Source: Saccharicrinis sp963667815
GTDB taxonomy: Bacteria > Bacteroidota > Bacteroidia > Bacteroidales > Marinilabiliaceae
DNA: 64,000 nucleotides
NCBI GenBank assembly: GCA_963667815.1
Contig: OY764021.1
Strand: one strand, 5' to 3'
The position numbers were made by a program, and so were the translations under genes. This document shows positions 45,930 to 54,347 of this stretch, piece by piece (positions within the stretch are counted from its first letter, which is position 1; each line of letters begins with the position of its first letter). Below the pieces are notes generated by a model. The model had not been told where the DNA came from and did not search any database. It saw only the letters and a program-made list of their open reading frames with translations.

Positions 45930-45950
45930 TTGTACGATTAATTAACGCAT

Positions 45951-45986
45951 GACAAAAACAAAATCCGGCCATAAAGAGCCCGGATT
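45951..45986 (-). promoter_or_regulatory. Hairpin with U-rich tail in the metG leader (possible attenuator)
   Basis: AATCCGG (45962-45968) pairs with CCGGATT (45980-45986) over 7 bp; on the minus strand it is followed by a TTGTTTTTGTC stretch. It lies between the -7 element (46012-46019) and the metG ATG, so it could stop or slow transcription into metG. Confidence 0.4.
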
Positions 45987-46011
45987 ATAAAATAACATTC
46001 TGTTATTGGCG

Positions 46012-46019
46012 CAAAGATA
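46012..46019 (-). promoter_or_regulatory. -7 promoter element of metG
   Basis: On the minus strand this reads TATCTTTG followed by C, a consensus match, 82 nt before the start codon at 45929. Confidence 0.45.
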
Positions 46020-46039
46020 AGGAAAATGAGAATATTTTG

Positions 46040-46047
46040 TAGTTTTG
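46040..46047 (+). promoter_or_regulatory. -7 promoter element of the LD-carboxypeptidase gene
   Basis: TAGTTTTG, a consensus match 23 nt before the ATG at 46071. It is back to back with the metG promoter. Confidence 0.45.
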
Positions 46048-46070
46048 ATTTTTATTAAAAAAGAGAAGTT

Positions 46071-46973
46071 ATGATATATCCCCCATCATTAGTTAAAGGA
46101 GATACGATTGGTATAGTTGCCCCGGCAGGCAGAATGGATAAAAATATTATTGACCAGGCGGCTCAAAGAATAGAAAAATTGGGATACAAAGTAAAATATG
46201 CCGACCATATCAACCAACATCATTATAATTTTTCTTCTTCTGATGAAAACAGGAGAAACGATCTTCAATGCATGCTCGATGATCAAAACATTAAAGCCAT
46301 ACTATGTACAAGGGGGGGATATGGTGTAATTAGAATTATTGATCAACTAGATTTTACTCAATTCAAAGCTAATCCTAAATGGGTAATTGGTTTTAGTGAT
46401 ATTACGGTATTACATGCAGCAATTCAAAAACAAGGTATTGCCAGCATTCACGGCCCTATGTGCAAGAGTTTTTTAAACTATACTGACACAGGAATTGACA
46501 TTGATATACTTTTCTCATTTTTGGAAGGAGAATCACCAGAATATATTATCAACCCTTATCCTACAAACAGAATTGGTAAAGCTAGTGGAGAACTGATTGG
46601 AGGAAACTTATCCTTATTACATGCACTAAGAGGAACGAAATTTGATTTAGATACTAAAGGAAAGATATTATTCATTGAAGATTTATCTGAATATCTTTAT
46701 CATTTAGATAGGGTGATGTATAATTTAAAACTCGGTGGTGTTCTGGAGAATCTCTCAGGTTTGGTTGTTGGACAATTTACAGATATGAAAGACAACGAAA
46801 CCCCATTTGGAGAAACTGTAGAACAAATCATTTACAAAAGTGTGGCGGAATATAACTATCCTGTTGCCTTCAATTTTCCATCAGGACATATTGAAACAAA
46901 TTTCCCTCTAATTCTTGGTGATAAAATCAATCTTCATGTTGAAGAAGATCAAGTAAGTCTAATCTCCATATAA
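46071..46973 (+). CDS. LD-carboxypeptidase (S66 family)
   Basis: A 300-residue cytoplasmic serine peptidase of the MccF/LdcA family. The catalytic triad is Ser109 in IGFSDIT, Glu203 in FIEDLSE and His273 in SGHIETNFPL, spaced as in Pseudomonas LdcA. GDTIGIVAPAG at the N-terminus and CTRGGYGVIRI are typical. The usual role is removing the terminal D-Ala from recycled muropeptide tetrapeptides. It shares strand with the following YraN, MmcQ and DUF502 genes. Confidence 0.92.
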   Translation: MIYPPSLVKGDTIGIVAPAGRMDKNIIDQAAQRIEKLGYKVKYADHINQHHYNFSSSDENRRNDLQCMLDDQNIKAILCTRGGYGVIRIIDQLDFTQFKANPKWVIGFSDITVLHAAIQKQGIASIHGPMCKSFLNYTDTGIDIDILFSFLEGESPEYIINPYPTNRIGKASGELIGGNLSLLHALRGTKFDLDTKGKILFIEDLSEYLYHLDRVMYNLKLGGVLENLSGLVVGQFTDMKDNETPFGETVEQIIYKSVAEYNYPVAFNFPSGHIETNFPLILGDKINLHVEEDQVSLISI

Positions 46974-47028
46974 TCCGTATAATTTACTCTTTGTTGTTTT
47001 GGAAATATAATTGTATTTTAAATGAAAA

Positions 47029-47394
47029 ATGGCCAAACACAACGAACTTGGAAAATTAGGAGAACAGAAAGCTGCGGAATATTTAATATCAAAAGGTTAT
47101 CAAATTCTTGAACAAAACTGGAGTTATAACCATAAAGAAATAGATTTAATAGCTTTAAAAAATGACACATTAATTATTACTGAAATAAAAACCCGCAGTA
47201 ATGAAAATTGGGAACATCCCCAAGAAGCTATTACTAACAAAAAAATACGTTTTTTAATAGATGCCACTGAAGCCTATATCATGACCAATGATATTGATTT
47301 AGAAGTTCGATTTGATGTAATTGCCGTTATACAAGAACATCAAAATTGGAAGATTGAACATATTGAAGAAGCTTTTTATCCTCCTGTAAATTGA
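47029..47394 (+). CDS. YraN family protein (UPF0102, restriction-endonuclease-like)
   Basis: A 121-residue protein with the family start NELGKLGEQKAAEYLISKGYQILEQNW. The nuclease-like core E-I-D-L-I and EIKTRS (about residues 42-60) is intact. UPF0102/YraN proteins have the PD-(D/E)XK fold and are widely conserved; the biological role is unclear. It starts 55 bp after the LD-carboxypeptidase stop on the same strand. Confidence 0.9.
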   Translation: MAKHNELGKLGEQKAAEYLISKGYQILEQNWSYNHKEIDLIALKNDTLIITEIKTRSNENWEHPQEAITNKKIRFLIDATEAYIMTNDIDLEVRFDVIAVIQEHQNWKIEHIEEAFYPPVN

Positions 47395-47403
47395 ATTTAA
47401 TGC

Positions 47404-47411
47404 TAACTTTG
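47404..47411 (+). promoter_or_regulatory. -7 promoter element of the MmcQ/YjbR-like gene
   Basis: TAACTTTG, a consensus match 28 nt before the ATG at 47440. Confidence 0.4.
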
Positions 47412-47439
47412 AATCCAGTATTATCCTATTAAGAACATT

Positions 47440-47790
47440 ATGAATATTGAAGAACTAAGAGAATATTGCTTGAGTAAAAAAGGAACTACAGAAGAATTTC
47501 CTTTTGATGATGTTACCTTAGTTTTTAAAGTATCAGGAAAATTGTTTGCCCTAACCAGCCTGGATAAAGCCCATTCTGTTAATTTAAAATGTGATCCGGA
47601 AAGAGCCATTGAATTAAGAGAAACATACGATGCCATTAAACCTGGATGGCATATGAATAAAAAACATTGGAATACTGTTGAAATGGATGGGAGCTTAAAA
47701 CCTGAACTTATTATAAGTTTAATAGATCATTCTTATGATCTTGTGGTTTCAAAGCTTACAAAAAAACAAAAGGAGAGCCTGTTACAATGA
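47440..47790 (+). CDS. MmcQ/YjbR family protein
   Basis: A 116-residue protein of the YjbR/CyaY-like fold. It has the family start NIEELREYCLSKKGTTEEFPF, then VFKVSGKLFAL and the C-terminal MNKKHWNTVEMDGSL...LIDHSYDLVVSKL. The family is annotated as DNA-binding on fold grounds, but its role is not known. Its stop overlaps the start of the DUF502 gene (ATGA), so the two are translationally coupled. Confidence 0.9.
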   Translation: MNIEELREYCLSKKGTTEEFPFDDVTLVFKVSGKLFALTSLDKAHSVNLKCDPERAIELRETYDAIKPGWHMNKKHWNTVEMDGSLKPELIISLIDHSYDLVVSKLTKKQKESLLQ

Positions 47791-48371
47791 AAAAGTTAAT
47801 GCGATTTTTCTTTCAAGGATTACTTTATGTAGTTCCTATTGCTGTTACGATTTATGTAATTGCTGTTGCTATTATTTGGACTGATGGTTTAATTATGGAT
47901 AGGGAATTTTTTCATACTGGATTCCTCGCTCAATATAATTTTCCCGGACTTGGACTTGTGATCATATTAGTTTTAATTACACTTATTGGGTTTATTGGTC
48001 AGAAACTAATCTCATCACCAATCTCTGAGGCATATGATAAAATAATAAAAAAAGCACCTCTCATAAAAATGATTTATAGTTCGGTTAAAGATTTAATGTC
48101 TGCATTTGTAGGAGGAGAAAAAAAATTTAAAACCCCGGTAATTGTTAAAATGGACGAATCCGGAACTTTAAATCGATTAGGTTTTATTACTTCATCATCA
48201 CTTGAAGATTTAGGTTTAAAAGATATGGTTGGTGTATATTTTCCTAGTTCTTATGGTATGCTAGGTGAACTATTCTTAATCCCAAGTAAAAACATTACTA
48301 AACTTGAGGCAAACTCAGCAGATGTAATGAAATATATTGTATCTGGGGGAATTTCTAAAATTAACGGTTAG
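47787..48371 (+). CDS. DUF502 family membrane protein
   Basis: A 194-residue protein with two membrane segments (about 8-32 and 56-76) and a C-terminal soluble part. The family pattern is seen in FFQGLLYVVPIAVTIYVI, FPGLGLVIILVLITLIGFIG and PVIVKMDESGTLNRLGFITS. DUF502 proteins are widespread in bacteria and their function is unknown. The gene overlaps the MmcQ/YjbR gene by 4 bp and the convergent SDR gene by 11 bp. Confidence 0.88.
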   Translation: MKKLMRFFFQGLLYVVPIAVTIYVIAVAIIWTDGLIMDREFFHTGFLAQYNFPGLGLVIILVLITLIGFIGQKLISSPISEAYDKIIKKAPLIKMIYSSVKDLMSAFVGGEKKFKTPVIVKMDESGTLNRLGFITSSSLEDLGLKDMVGVYFPSSYGMLGELFLIPSKNITKLEANSADVMKYIVSGGISKING

Positions 48372-49371
48372 TTTTCAGAAAATATTCTGCAGTTTCTTTT
48401 ACTGTATCTCCTATTGGTCGATATTTAAAACCTATAGTATCAGAAATTAATTTTCCTGAATACTGGGTTGTTTTTAAAGAAGTTCTGGCTGAATCTTTTG
48501 TAATTAATGGATCCGATCCAAACAACAAATTTTTCAGTTTTTCAAAACGCCAGGCCATACCTGTTAATACTTTTCCCGCCTCCATTGTAGGGGCTTTTAC
48601 TTCTAGTGCACTTGCAATACTCGTAAAAAGTGATTGATATGATAAATTAGCTCCATTTAGTAAGAAACGTTGGTTTACAATGTTGTAATCACATAACTGG
48701 GCTAAACCGTCAACTACATCACGAACATCAACAAACCCAGTTCCTCCTGGAGTATAAAATTTCAATCCTTTATATATTGTTTTAATAATTTTTGCACTTC
48801 CCAAATCCCAGTCCCCCGGACCAATAATTACAGATGGATTAACAATTACGGCATCAAGACCTTCTTTTGTTGCTCTCCAAACCTGCATTTCTGCTCGAAA
48901 TTTACTAATGCTATACGCAGAGTGATTACGCCCTCCTTGCCAATACGACATTTCATCGATAACCTCACCGTTTTTGGAATTTCCCAAAGTAGCTATTGAA
49001 CTGATATAACAGAATTTCTTTATTTTTCTTTCTACGCAAATATTCACCAAATTGGCGGTACCTTCTTCATTTACATTTAACATTTCATCCTTAAGTGAAG
49101 GATTAAATGAAACTAAAGCACCTGTATGATAAACTACTTCAACATCCTGAACAGCTCTTTCTAAGGATTCGTAATCCAATAAATCACCATCCACCCATTG
49201 AATTTCTTCAAACAACTGATCTGCAGCTTTCCCGTAAAAATTAAAAACAAATTTTGTTTTGTTAATATCTGATGTTTCACGTTTTAATGCTCTTACCTCT
49301 TTACCGTCTTTCAACAATCGATATAACAGATGAGCACCAACCAGTCCTGTTCCTCCTGTAACTAAAACCAT
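48361..49371 (-). CDS. SDR family NAD-dependent epimerase/dehydratase
   Basis: A 336-residue extended SDR protein. It has the NAD(P)-binding TGGTGLVGAHLLYRLL and the catalytic YxxxK in YSISKFRAEM. VYHTGALVSF and VNEEGTANLVNICVE resemble dihydroflavonol-4-reductase-like and hopanoid-associated sugar epimerases. The substrate cannot be read. Its 3' end overlaps that of the DUF502 gene by 11 bp, without a terminator hairpin. Confidence 0.85.
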   Translation of the reverse strand: MVLVTGGTGLVGAHLLYRLLKDGKEVRALKRETSDINKTKFVFNFYGKAADQLFEEIQWVDGDLLDYESLERAVQDVEVVYHTGALVSFNPSLKDEMLNVNEEGTANLVNICVERKIKKFCYISSIATLGNSKNGEVIDEMSYWQGGRNHSAYSISKFRAEMQVWRATKEGLDAVIVNPSVIIGPGDWDLGSAKIIKTIYKGLKFYTPGGTGFVDVRDVVDGLAQLCDYNIVNQRFLLNGANLSYQSLFTSIASALEVKAPTMEAGKVLTGMAWRFEKLKNLLFGSDPLITKDSARTSLKTTQYSGKLISDTIGFKYRPIGDTVKETAEYFLKTNR

Positions 49372-49380
49372 AAATCTTTA

Positions 49381-49788
49381 CTACCAATTAAAAATAATGG
49401 TCTGTTTTAAATTTTCGTGAACACTTAAAGGAACCGGACTTACACCGGCAACACTCTCTATCATTTCCTTTTCTTCTTGAGAATAACCTTTATCCGGAAA
49501 ATTAAATTCCAAAACAACTTCAGCCACTCTTCGAGGATCACTGGCCATTATCTTTGTAATATTTAACTCCGTGCCACTGATATCTATATTGTTATCCATC
49601 GCTTTAATACCCATAATTGTCATGATACAATTTCCCAACGAGGTAGCCAATAAATCCGTTGGAGAAAATGCTTCCCCCTTACCTCTGTTATCCGTTGGTG
49701 CATCTGTAATTATTTTACTTCCCGACTGTAAATGAATATTTTCAGTTCTAAGGTCTCCCAGGTAGGTTGTTTTTACTGTTATTCCCAT
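49381..49788 (-). CDS. OsmC family protein
   Basis: A 135-residue protein from the ATG at 49788 (MGITVKTTYLGDLR...); an upstream ATG at 49872 adds 28 residues that overlap the divergent riboflavin synthase region and is unlikely. LATSLGNCIMTIMGI contains one of the two active cysteines of OsmC/Ohr-type peroxidases; the second is not obvious, as LSVHENLKQT follows where Cys is common. It may act on organic peroxides or merely keep the fold. It lies 10 bp before the SDR gene on the same strand. Confidence 0.85.
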   Translation of the reverse strand: MGITVKTTYLGDLRTENIHLQSGSKIITDAPTDNRGKGEAFSPTDLLATSLGNCIMTIMGIKAMDNNIDISGTELNITKIMASDPRRVAEVVLEFNFPDKGYSQEEKEMIESVAGVSPVPLSVHENLKQTIIFNW

Positions 49789-49884
49789 AACTAAATGCTT
49801 TAAACATTGTATGCTCAAAGAAACAAAAAAATGTGCTCTCATGAAACGAGCTGCCGAAAGTTTTTCGCACAATGGAAATTATTA

Positions 49885-49892
49885 TAATTTTG
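49885..49892 (+). promoter_or_regulatory. -7 promoter element of ribE
   Basis: TAATTTTG, a consensus match 42 nt before the ATG at 49935. Confidence 0.4.
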
Positions 49893-49934
49893 TTACCGAA
49901 TTATTTATACAGAAAATCATTTAAAAGTTTGGAT

Positions 49935-50537
49935 ATGTTTTCAGGAATAGTGGAAGAGGCAGCTGTTATTACAGGCCTTGAAAAAGACAAAAGTAATCTT
50001 CATATTACTATGGAATGTTCTTTTGTTGATGAATTAAAAATTGATCAAAGTATTGCGCACAATGGCGTTTGCTTAACTGTTGTAAAAAAAACAGATAAAA
50101 CATATACAGTTACAGCTATTCAGGAAACACTAGATAAATCGAATCTTGGCGTATTAAAAGTTGGTGACAAAGTGAACCTGGAAAGAAGCATGGTAATGAA
50201 CGGCCGTTTAGATGGTCATATTGTTCAGGGACACGTAGATCAAACAGCTAAATGCATTGAAGTAAAAGAAGCTGACGGAAGTTGGTATTACACTTTTCAA
50301 TATGACATTAACAAAGAAAAAGCTGCTCAAGGGTATATGACTGTTGAAAAAGGTTCAGTTACGGTAAATGGTGTAAGCTTAACTGTGGTTAATAGTAAGG
50401 ATGATCGTTTCTCTGTAGCAATTATTCCTTATACTCATGACTTTACAAATTTCCATCAAATTGAAGAAGGTAGTATTATAAATATTGAATTTGATATTTT
50501 AGGTAAATACATCAGCCGAATTATGGCTCTTAAATAG
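49935..50537 (+). CDS. ribE: Riboflavin synthase, alpha subunit
   Basis: A 200-residue enzyme that joins two lumazine molecules into riboflavin. The ATG at 49935 gives the standard start MFSGIVEEAA; an earlier ATG at 49872 would add 21 atypical residues. The two lumazine-binding halves are visible as NGVCLTVV near residue 48 and NGVSLTVV near residue 144, with GHIVQGHVD in between. Length is normal. No FMN riboswitch is seen upstream, and no other rib gene lies in the window. Confidence 0.95.
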   Translation: MFSGIVEEAAVITGLEKDKSNLHITMECSFVDELKIDQSIAHNGVCLTVVKKTDKTYTVTAIQETLDKSNLGVLKVGDKVNLERSMVMNGRLDGHIVQGHVDQTAKCIEVKEADGSWYYTFQYDINKEKAAQGYMTVEKGSVTVNGVSLTVVNSKDDRFSVAIIPYTHDFTNFHQIEEGSIINIEFDILGKYISRIMALK

Positions 50538-50611
50538 TAATTTAAGATAAAGGAAGACTTACAGACTAATTAGTAAATATTTAGTTAAACTTTCAACTAC
50601 TAAAAATAAAA

Positions 50612-50649
50612 ACAAGGGGCTGCTATACTAACTATAACAGCCCCTTGTT
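50612..50649. terminator. Bidirectional terminator
   Basis: ACAAGGGGCTG (50612-50622) pairs with CAGCCCCTTGT (50639-50649), between ribE (plus) and the GH43 gene (minus). Confidence 0.7.
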
Positions 50650-50666
50650 GCATTTATGAAAAAAAT

Positions 50667-51722
50667 CTACTGTGCCGGATTTACACCTTCTGTAGTCATT
50701 ACTACTCTTTTTAACGACCCGTCGGCATTATAATATAGATAATCAATACAAACAGATCTTCTAAAACTCATACCATCTGTTTGTACTCCACCATTATGGT
50801 AGATAAAATAATCCTTACCCTTATATTCAATTATGGCCTGATGATTTGTATTACAATTACCTGCCAATTCATTTAAAATACCTTTAAATTCCCAAGGACC
50901 CTCAATACTTTTACTCATTGCGTAGGCGGTTTTTTCAGGAAACTGATACGCATAACTTAAATAATAAAAATCTCCTTTTTTATGTACCCATGGGGCTTCT
51001 GTATAATTAGGAAGTTCAATCTTTTTAATTGGACCATCTAATTCTATCATGTTATCTTTTAGCTTTGCATAATGACATTTTGTATTCCCCCAAAAAACAT
51101 ACGATTGTCCGTCATCGTCTGTAAATAAAGCTGGATCGATATCATCCCAATCCATATCCCTTTTTCCTCCTTGTCCATCCGGAATTTGAAATGGTGCAGG
51201 TGTCATGTCGTTTGTAATAAGCGCCTCTCCTATTGCATCTTTCCATGGTCCTACAGGATGATCAGCAACGGCAACACCAATTGCTTTACCAGGTTTAGTA
51301 GCATGTGTTACTGTTACAAACCAGTAAAACTTACCATTTTTTTCAATTACATGAGCAGCCCATGCATCTCCTCTGGCCCATTTAAATGCTGACACTGGAA
51401 ATGAAGCACGTTCTTCCCAATTTACCATATCTGTTGATGAATAAATTAACCAATCATTCATTTCATAGAAATTTCTGTTAGGAGGACAAACGTCATGACC
51501 AGCATATAAATATACCGTATCGTTATACACAAAAGCTGCTGGATCTGCAGTATATTTATCTTTGATTATAGGATTACCTTCTTTAAAAGGATCTATCGGA
51601 GTTACTTGTTCTTTTGTATTAGCAACGCTTTCTGTTTTATTCGTATTTGAACATGAAATCAATAATGAAGTCACTAATAAAATACTCGAAATTTTTAAAC
51701 CTCTCAATTTAATTGTATTCAT
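50667..51722 (-). CDS. Glycoside hydrolase family 43 lipoprotein
   Basis: A 351-residue lipoprotein (LLISC, lipidated Cys24). It has the five-bladed propeller pattern of GH43. Candidate catalytic residues are Asp60 in YTADPAAF (general base), Asp196 in DDIDPALF (pKa modulator) and Glu242 in YTEAPWVHK (general acid). The family cleaves arabinose or xylose residues from plant or algal polymers. A ThuA-like secreted protein gene precedes it on the same strand, but no SusC/SusD pair is nearby, so this is not a full polysaccharide locus. Confidence 0.9.
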   Translation of the reverse strand: MNTIKLRGLKISSILLVTSLLISCSNTNKTESVANTKEQVTPIDPFKEGNPIIKDKYTADPAAFVYNDTVYLYAGHDVCPPNRNFYEMNDWLIYSSTDMVNWEERASFPVSAFKWARGDAWAAHVIEKNGKFYWFVTVTHATKPGKAIGVAVADHPVGPWKDAIGEALITNDMTPAPFQIPDGQGGKRDMDWDDIDPALFTDDDGQSYVFWGNTKCHYAKLKDNMIELDGPIKKIELPNYTEAPWVHKKGDFYYLSYAYQFPEKTAYAMSKSIEGPWEFKGILNELAGNCNTNHQAIIEYKGKDYFIYHNGGVQTDGMSFRRSVCIDYLYYNADGSLKRVVMTTEGVNPAQ

Positions 51723-51790
51723 AGATTTATTCCTTAATTTATTCTATTTACGATTCTGACTATACTGATACAAAAATCATAAAATACCAC

Positions 51791-52537
51791 TTATGAGGGG
51801 AGGATAGATGTATATTTGGTGTGGAAAATTAGATATAAAACAGCCTGTTTAACCAATATCTTATAATGCGGATTTGTAAACACTTTGTCATCATGACCGT
51901 TTTGAATATATACGACCTCAGCATTTTTAACCCTATGAATCCATGCTGCATAAGGCATATTTTGAGAATCTTTACAAACAAGCAAGGGAGTGACTCCTGG
52001 TAAAATTTCACAATTATCATAGGCTTCTCCTATAATAGAAAAAGAATCTAAGCCACTTGTTATGGGATGTTTTTCATCAAATACGTCCAGATTTAGTTTA
52101 TAATCATGAATAAATCCGGAAGGACCTAATATTGGATGTTGTCTATTATACCTCCCTCCTATAATATTTATAAAATTCGGCCATTTTTGATACGACACCA
52201 AAGTGTGATGAAGAAATAACATGGGTTTTCCTTTATCCAACAAATCCCAATAAGCATCCTTTTGTAGTTCTGTAATTGAATCATTTAAATCATAAAATAC
52301 GATTAAGGCATACTTATCAATATCTCCATTTTGAATAAACTCATTTGCTTGTGGTTGTTTTATTTCTAATGCTTCAACACCATCTATTGATTTGAACAAC
52401 TCATAAAATTCTGGAGAAGGAACTTTTCGATTGCTTGTAACAAGCAGTATACTTGCTTTTTCTTGCGTGTACAATTCATTTGTAAGAACACAAAACAGAA
52501 GCAAAAAGAATACCGACAAAAAAACATTTATCTTCAT
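51791..52537 (-). CDS. ThuA-like domain secreted protein
   Basis: A 248-residue protein with a signal peptide (cleavage near ELYTQ, residue 26). The class-I glutaminase-like fold of ThuA is seen in KALIVFYDL-like ALIVFYDL, KPMLFLHHTLVSY, GGRYNRQHP and DEKHPITSGLDSF. ThuA-like proteins accompany sugar-degradation genes in Bacteroidota and may act on carbohydrate, though the reaction is unproven. The GH43 gene starts 68 bp downstream, which suggests a shared role. Confidence 0.85.
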   Translation of the reverse strand: MKINVFLSVFFLLLFCVLTNELYTQEKASILLVTSNRKVPSPEFYELFKSIDGVEALEIKQPQANEFIQNGDIDKYALIVFYDLNDSITELQKDAYWDLLDKGKPMLFLHHTLVSYQKWPNFINIIGGRYNRQHPILGPSGFIHDYKLNLDVFDEKHPITSGLDSFSIIGEAYDNCEILPGVTPLLVCKDSQNMPYAAWIHRVKNAEVVYIQNGHDDKVFTNPHYKILVKQAVLYLIFHTKYTSILPS

Positions 52538-52721
52538 CTGTTTATATTTAACTTTCCTTTACCATTTGGGAATGAACATAAAACAAGCTTTATTTTGTAT
52601 GCGAATTACCTTTTCATCAATAACTTCATTCAGCCAATTTAGAACGATAAATTACTCATATTCAAGACTAATTACAAGTAAAAAAGTTATTACGGAAGTT
52701 ATAAACTAGTAGAAAATGCAG

Positions 52722-52756
52722 AAAAAAACCCGAACTGATAAAATCAATTCGGGTTC
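52722..52756 (-). terminator. Terminator of tRNA-Leu
   Basis: ACCCGAACTGA (from 52728) pairs with TCAATTCGGGT (52744-52754) with one mismatch; on the minus strand it is followed by seven T residues. Confidence 0.7.
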
Positions 52757-52769
52757 GAGTACTTATCTG

Positions 52770-52851
52770 TACCCAGAGCCGGGATCGAACCGGCACGGGT
52801 TGCCCCACTGGTGTTTGAGACCAGCGCGTCTACCAATTCCGCCATCTGGGC
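52770..52851 (-). tRNA. tRNA-Leu (anticodon CAA)
   Basis: An 82-nt tRNA whose anticodon stem CTGGT/ACCAG frames the loop CTCAAAC, so the anticodon is CAA (codon UUG). Acceptor arms GCCCAGA and TCTGGGT pair with one G-T wobble, the T-loop TTCGATC is standard, and a GGGG/CCC variable arm fits a class II tRNA. The terminal CCA is not encoded. Confidence 0.95.
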
Positions 52852-52880
52852 AAATGTTATCACTAACATTTTTGCGGATG

Positions 52881-52888
52881 CAAATATA
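52881..52888 (-). promoter_or_regulatory. -7 promoter element of tRNA-Leu
   Basis: On the minus strand this reads TATATTTG, a consensus match, 29 nt upstream of the mature tRNA 5' end. Confidence 0.5.
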
Positions 52889-52988
52889 GATAAAAGAAAA
52901 ACATATACAAACCTTTTATGTCAATTTATTGAATTTTGATTTTGTATTATTCATTATATTCGCAGTAAATTAATTCATTGTGCAGCTT

Positions 52989-53666
52989 ATGCCACGTCAA
53001 AAATTCTTTATTATAACAATCTTTTTGCAGTTTATTCTTCTTAATTCGTATGCTCAGGAAAAATTAATGTGGGGAGGCGGTATTGGTGCAGTTGTTCCGG
53101 ATAATGGTTTTGGAAAAATTGTTTCGAAGAAAAATCCTACTATCGAAGACTTTGGTTTTGCAACAGTTGCTAATCCCGGCATTAATTTAAATGTGGGTAC
53201 CTTATGGATGTTTAACCCTCGTCTCTCTTTATTATCGGAACTTGCCTACTCCTATTTTCCTAAGGATAAAAAAACATGGAATCCTCAACAGTATGGAGAT
53301 ATAAAGGTTAACTACCAAATGGTTAATTTAAGCGCACAGGGAAATTACTATTTTTCAGATCAGGAGATTAAACCTTATTTAGGTGCCATCTTCGGATTAT
53401 ATTATTTACGTAACTATCGAGACTTTAATTCTTCCTATGCCAGCAACGAATCAGTATCAATTATTACAAACACGTTACACGCAGGGTATGGTGCAGAATT
53501 TGGATTTTTGTTTGAACTTTCTAAAGTTAATTTCTTACAAATAGGACTCAGATTCTCTTTAATTCCAGACATTGAGGCTGAATATATTCCTGAAGAAGAT
53601 ATAACAATAAACCCCCACGATAAACAAAATCACTGGGGGCTTTCCGCTAAATTATTTTTTAAGTAA
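52989..53666 (+). CDS. Outer-membrane beta-barrel protein
   Basis: A 225-residue protein from the ATG at 52989; a GTG at 52980 would add three residues. The signal peptide ends near NSYAQ. The mature part is a chain of amphipathic strands with Gly-rich starts (WGGGIGAVVP) and ends GLSAKLFFK, with a terminal aromatic as in beta-barrel outer-membrane proteins. NYYFSDQEIKPYLGAIFGLYY is typical of the porin-family/OmpA-like barrels. Specific role unknown. Its stop is 7 bp from the convergent deoxynucleoside kinase gene. Confidence 0.8.
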   Translation: MPRQKFFIITIFLQFILLNSYAQEKLMWGGGIGAVVPDNGFGKIVSKKNPTIEDFGFATVANPGINLNVGTLWMFNPRLSLLSELAYSYFPKDKKTWNPQQYGDIKVNYQMVNLSAQGNYYFSDQEIKPYLGAIFGLYYLRNYRDFNSSYASNESVSIITNTLHAGYGAEFGFLFELSKVNFLQIGLRFSLIPDIEAEYIPEEDITINPHDKQNHWGLSAKLFFK

Positions 53667-53673
53667 ACTTGAT

Positions 53674-54288
53674 TTAAAATAACCCATTTACATGAGAGTC
53701 TACTCTATCAATAATGGTACTTAAATCTGACTTATTTTTTATAAAATTATATTCATCAACATTTACAATAAGCAATTTGCCTTTGTCGTATTGTTCAATC
53801 CAGGCTTCATACCTTTCATTTAATCTCTTTAGGTAATCCAAACGAATATTATTTTCATATTCACGACCTCTATTCTGAATTTGCTCAACCAGCTTTGGTA
53901 CAGAAGCTCTCAAATAAATTAATAAATCCGGTGCTTGAATCAAGCTACTCATAAGTTCAAATAATGAAGCATAGTTATCAAAGTCACGTTTGCTCATCAA
54001 TCCCATATCATAAAGGTTGGGTGCAAATATATAAGCATCTTCATAAATGGTTCGGTCCTGAATAACTGTTTTTCCCATTTTACGAATTTCGTTAACCTGA
54101 GAAAAACGGCTATTCAAAAAAAACACCTGAAGATTAAATGCCCACCTTTGCATATCTTCATAAAAATCAGCCAAATAAGGATTGTCATCTACTTCTTCAT
54201 AGTGCGAATCCCATCCGTAATGATTGGCTAAAAGGGTAGTTAGCGTTGTTTTACCGGAACCAATATTACCGGCTATTGCTATATGCAT
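53674..54288 (-). CDS. Deoxynucleoside kinase
   Basis: A 204-residue kinase with P-loop GNIGSGKTT (residues 7-15), catalytic acidic region YEEVDDNPYL, the DRTIYED motif in place of the classic DRS, and the LID arginines in NRGREYE. This is the dNK/dGK-dCK family that phosphorylates deoxynucleosides for salvage; base preference cannot be told here. The gene starts downstream of a -7 element and appears monocistronic. Confidence 0.92.
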   Translation of the reverse strand: MHIAIAGNIGSGKTTLTTLLANHYGWDSHYEEVDDNPYLADFYEDMQRWAFNLQVFFLNSRFSQVNEIRKMGKTVIQDRTIYEDAYIFAPNLYDMGLMSKRDFDNYASLFELMSSLIQAPDLLIYLRASVPKLVEQIQNRGREYENNIRLDYLKRLNERYEAWIEQYDKGKLLIVNVDEYNFIKNKSDLSTIIDRVDSHVNGLF

Positions 54289-54319
54289 ATTATCAGCGAT
54301 TTTGTAATTAAATTCAACT

Positions 54320-54327
54320 CAAAAGTA
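54320..54327 (-). promoter_or_regulatory. -7 promoter element of the deoxynucleoside kinase gene
   Basis: On the minus strand this reads TACTTTTG, a consensus match, 31 nt before the start codon at 54288. It overlaps nothing else. Confidence 0.45.
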
Positions 54328-54347
54328 TAAAAACATCCATCAACAAT

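Larger units (their letters stand above)
52538..52988. other. Intergenic region with tRNA gene, its promoter and terminator
   Basis: Between the ThuA-like gene (minus) and the beta-barrel gene (plus). It holds tRNA-Leu (52770-52851) with a promoter element and terminator of its own. The rest is AT-rich with no supported ORF. Confidence 0.5.

Noticed and set aside
45929..46070. T-box riboswitch upstream of metG
   Set aside because: The leader is too short and lacks a specifier stem and T-box sequence.
52431..52709. Plus-strand frame overlapping the ThuA-like gene and the gap upstream of tRNA-Leu
   Set aside because: Half of it is antisense to a well supported gene and the rest is AT-rich spacer with no motif.
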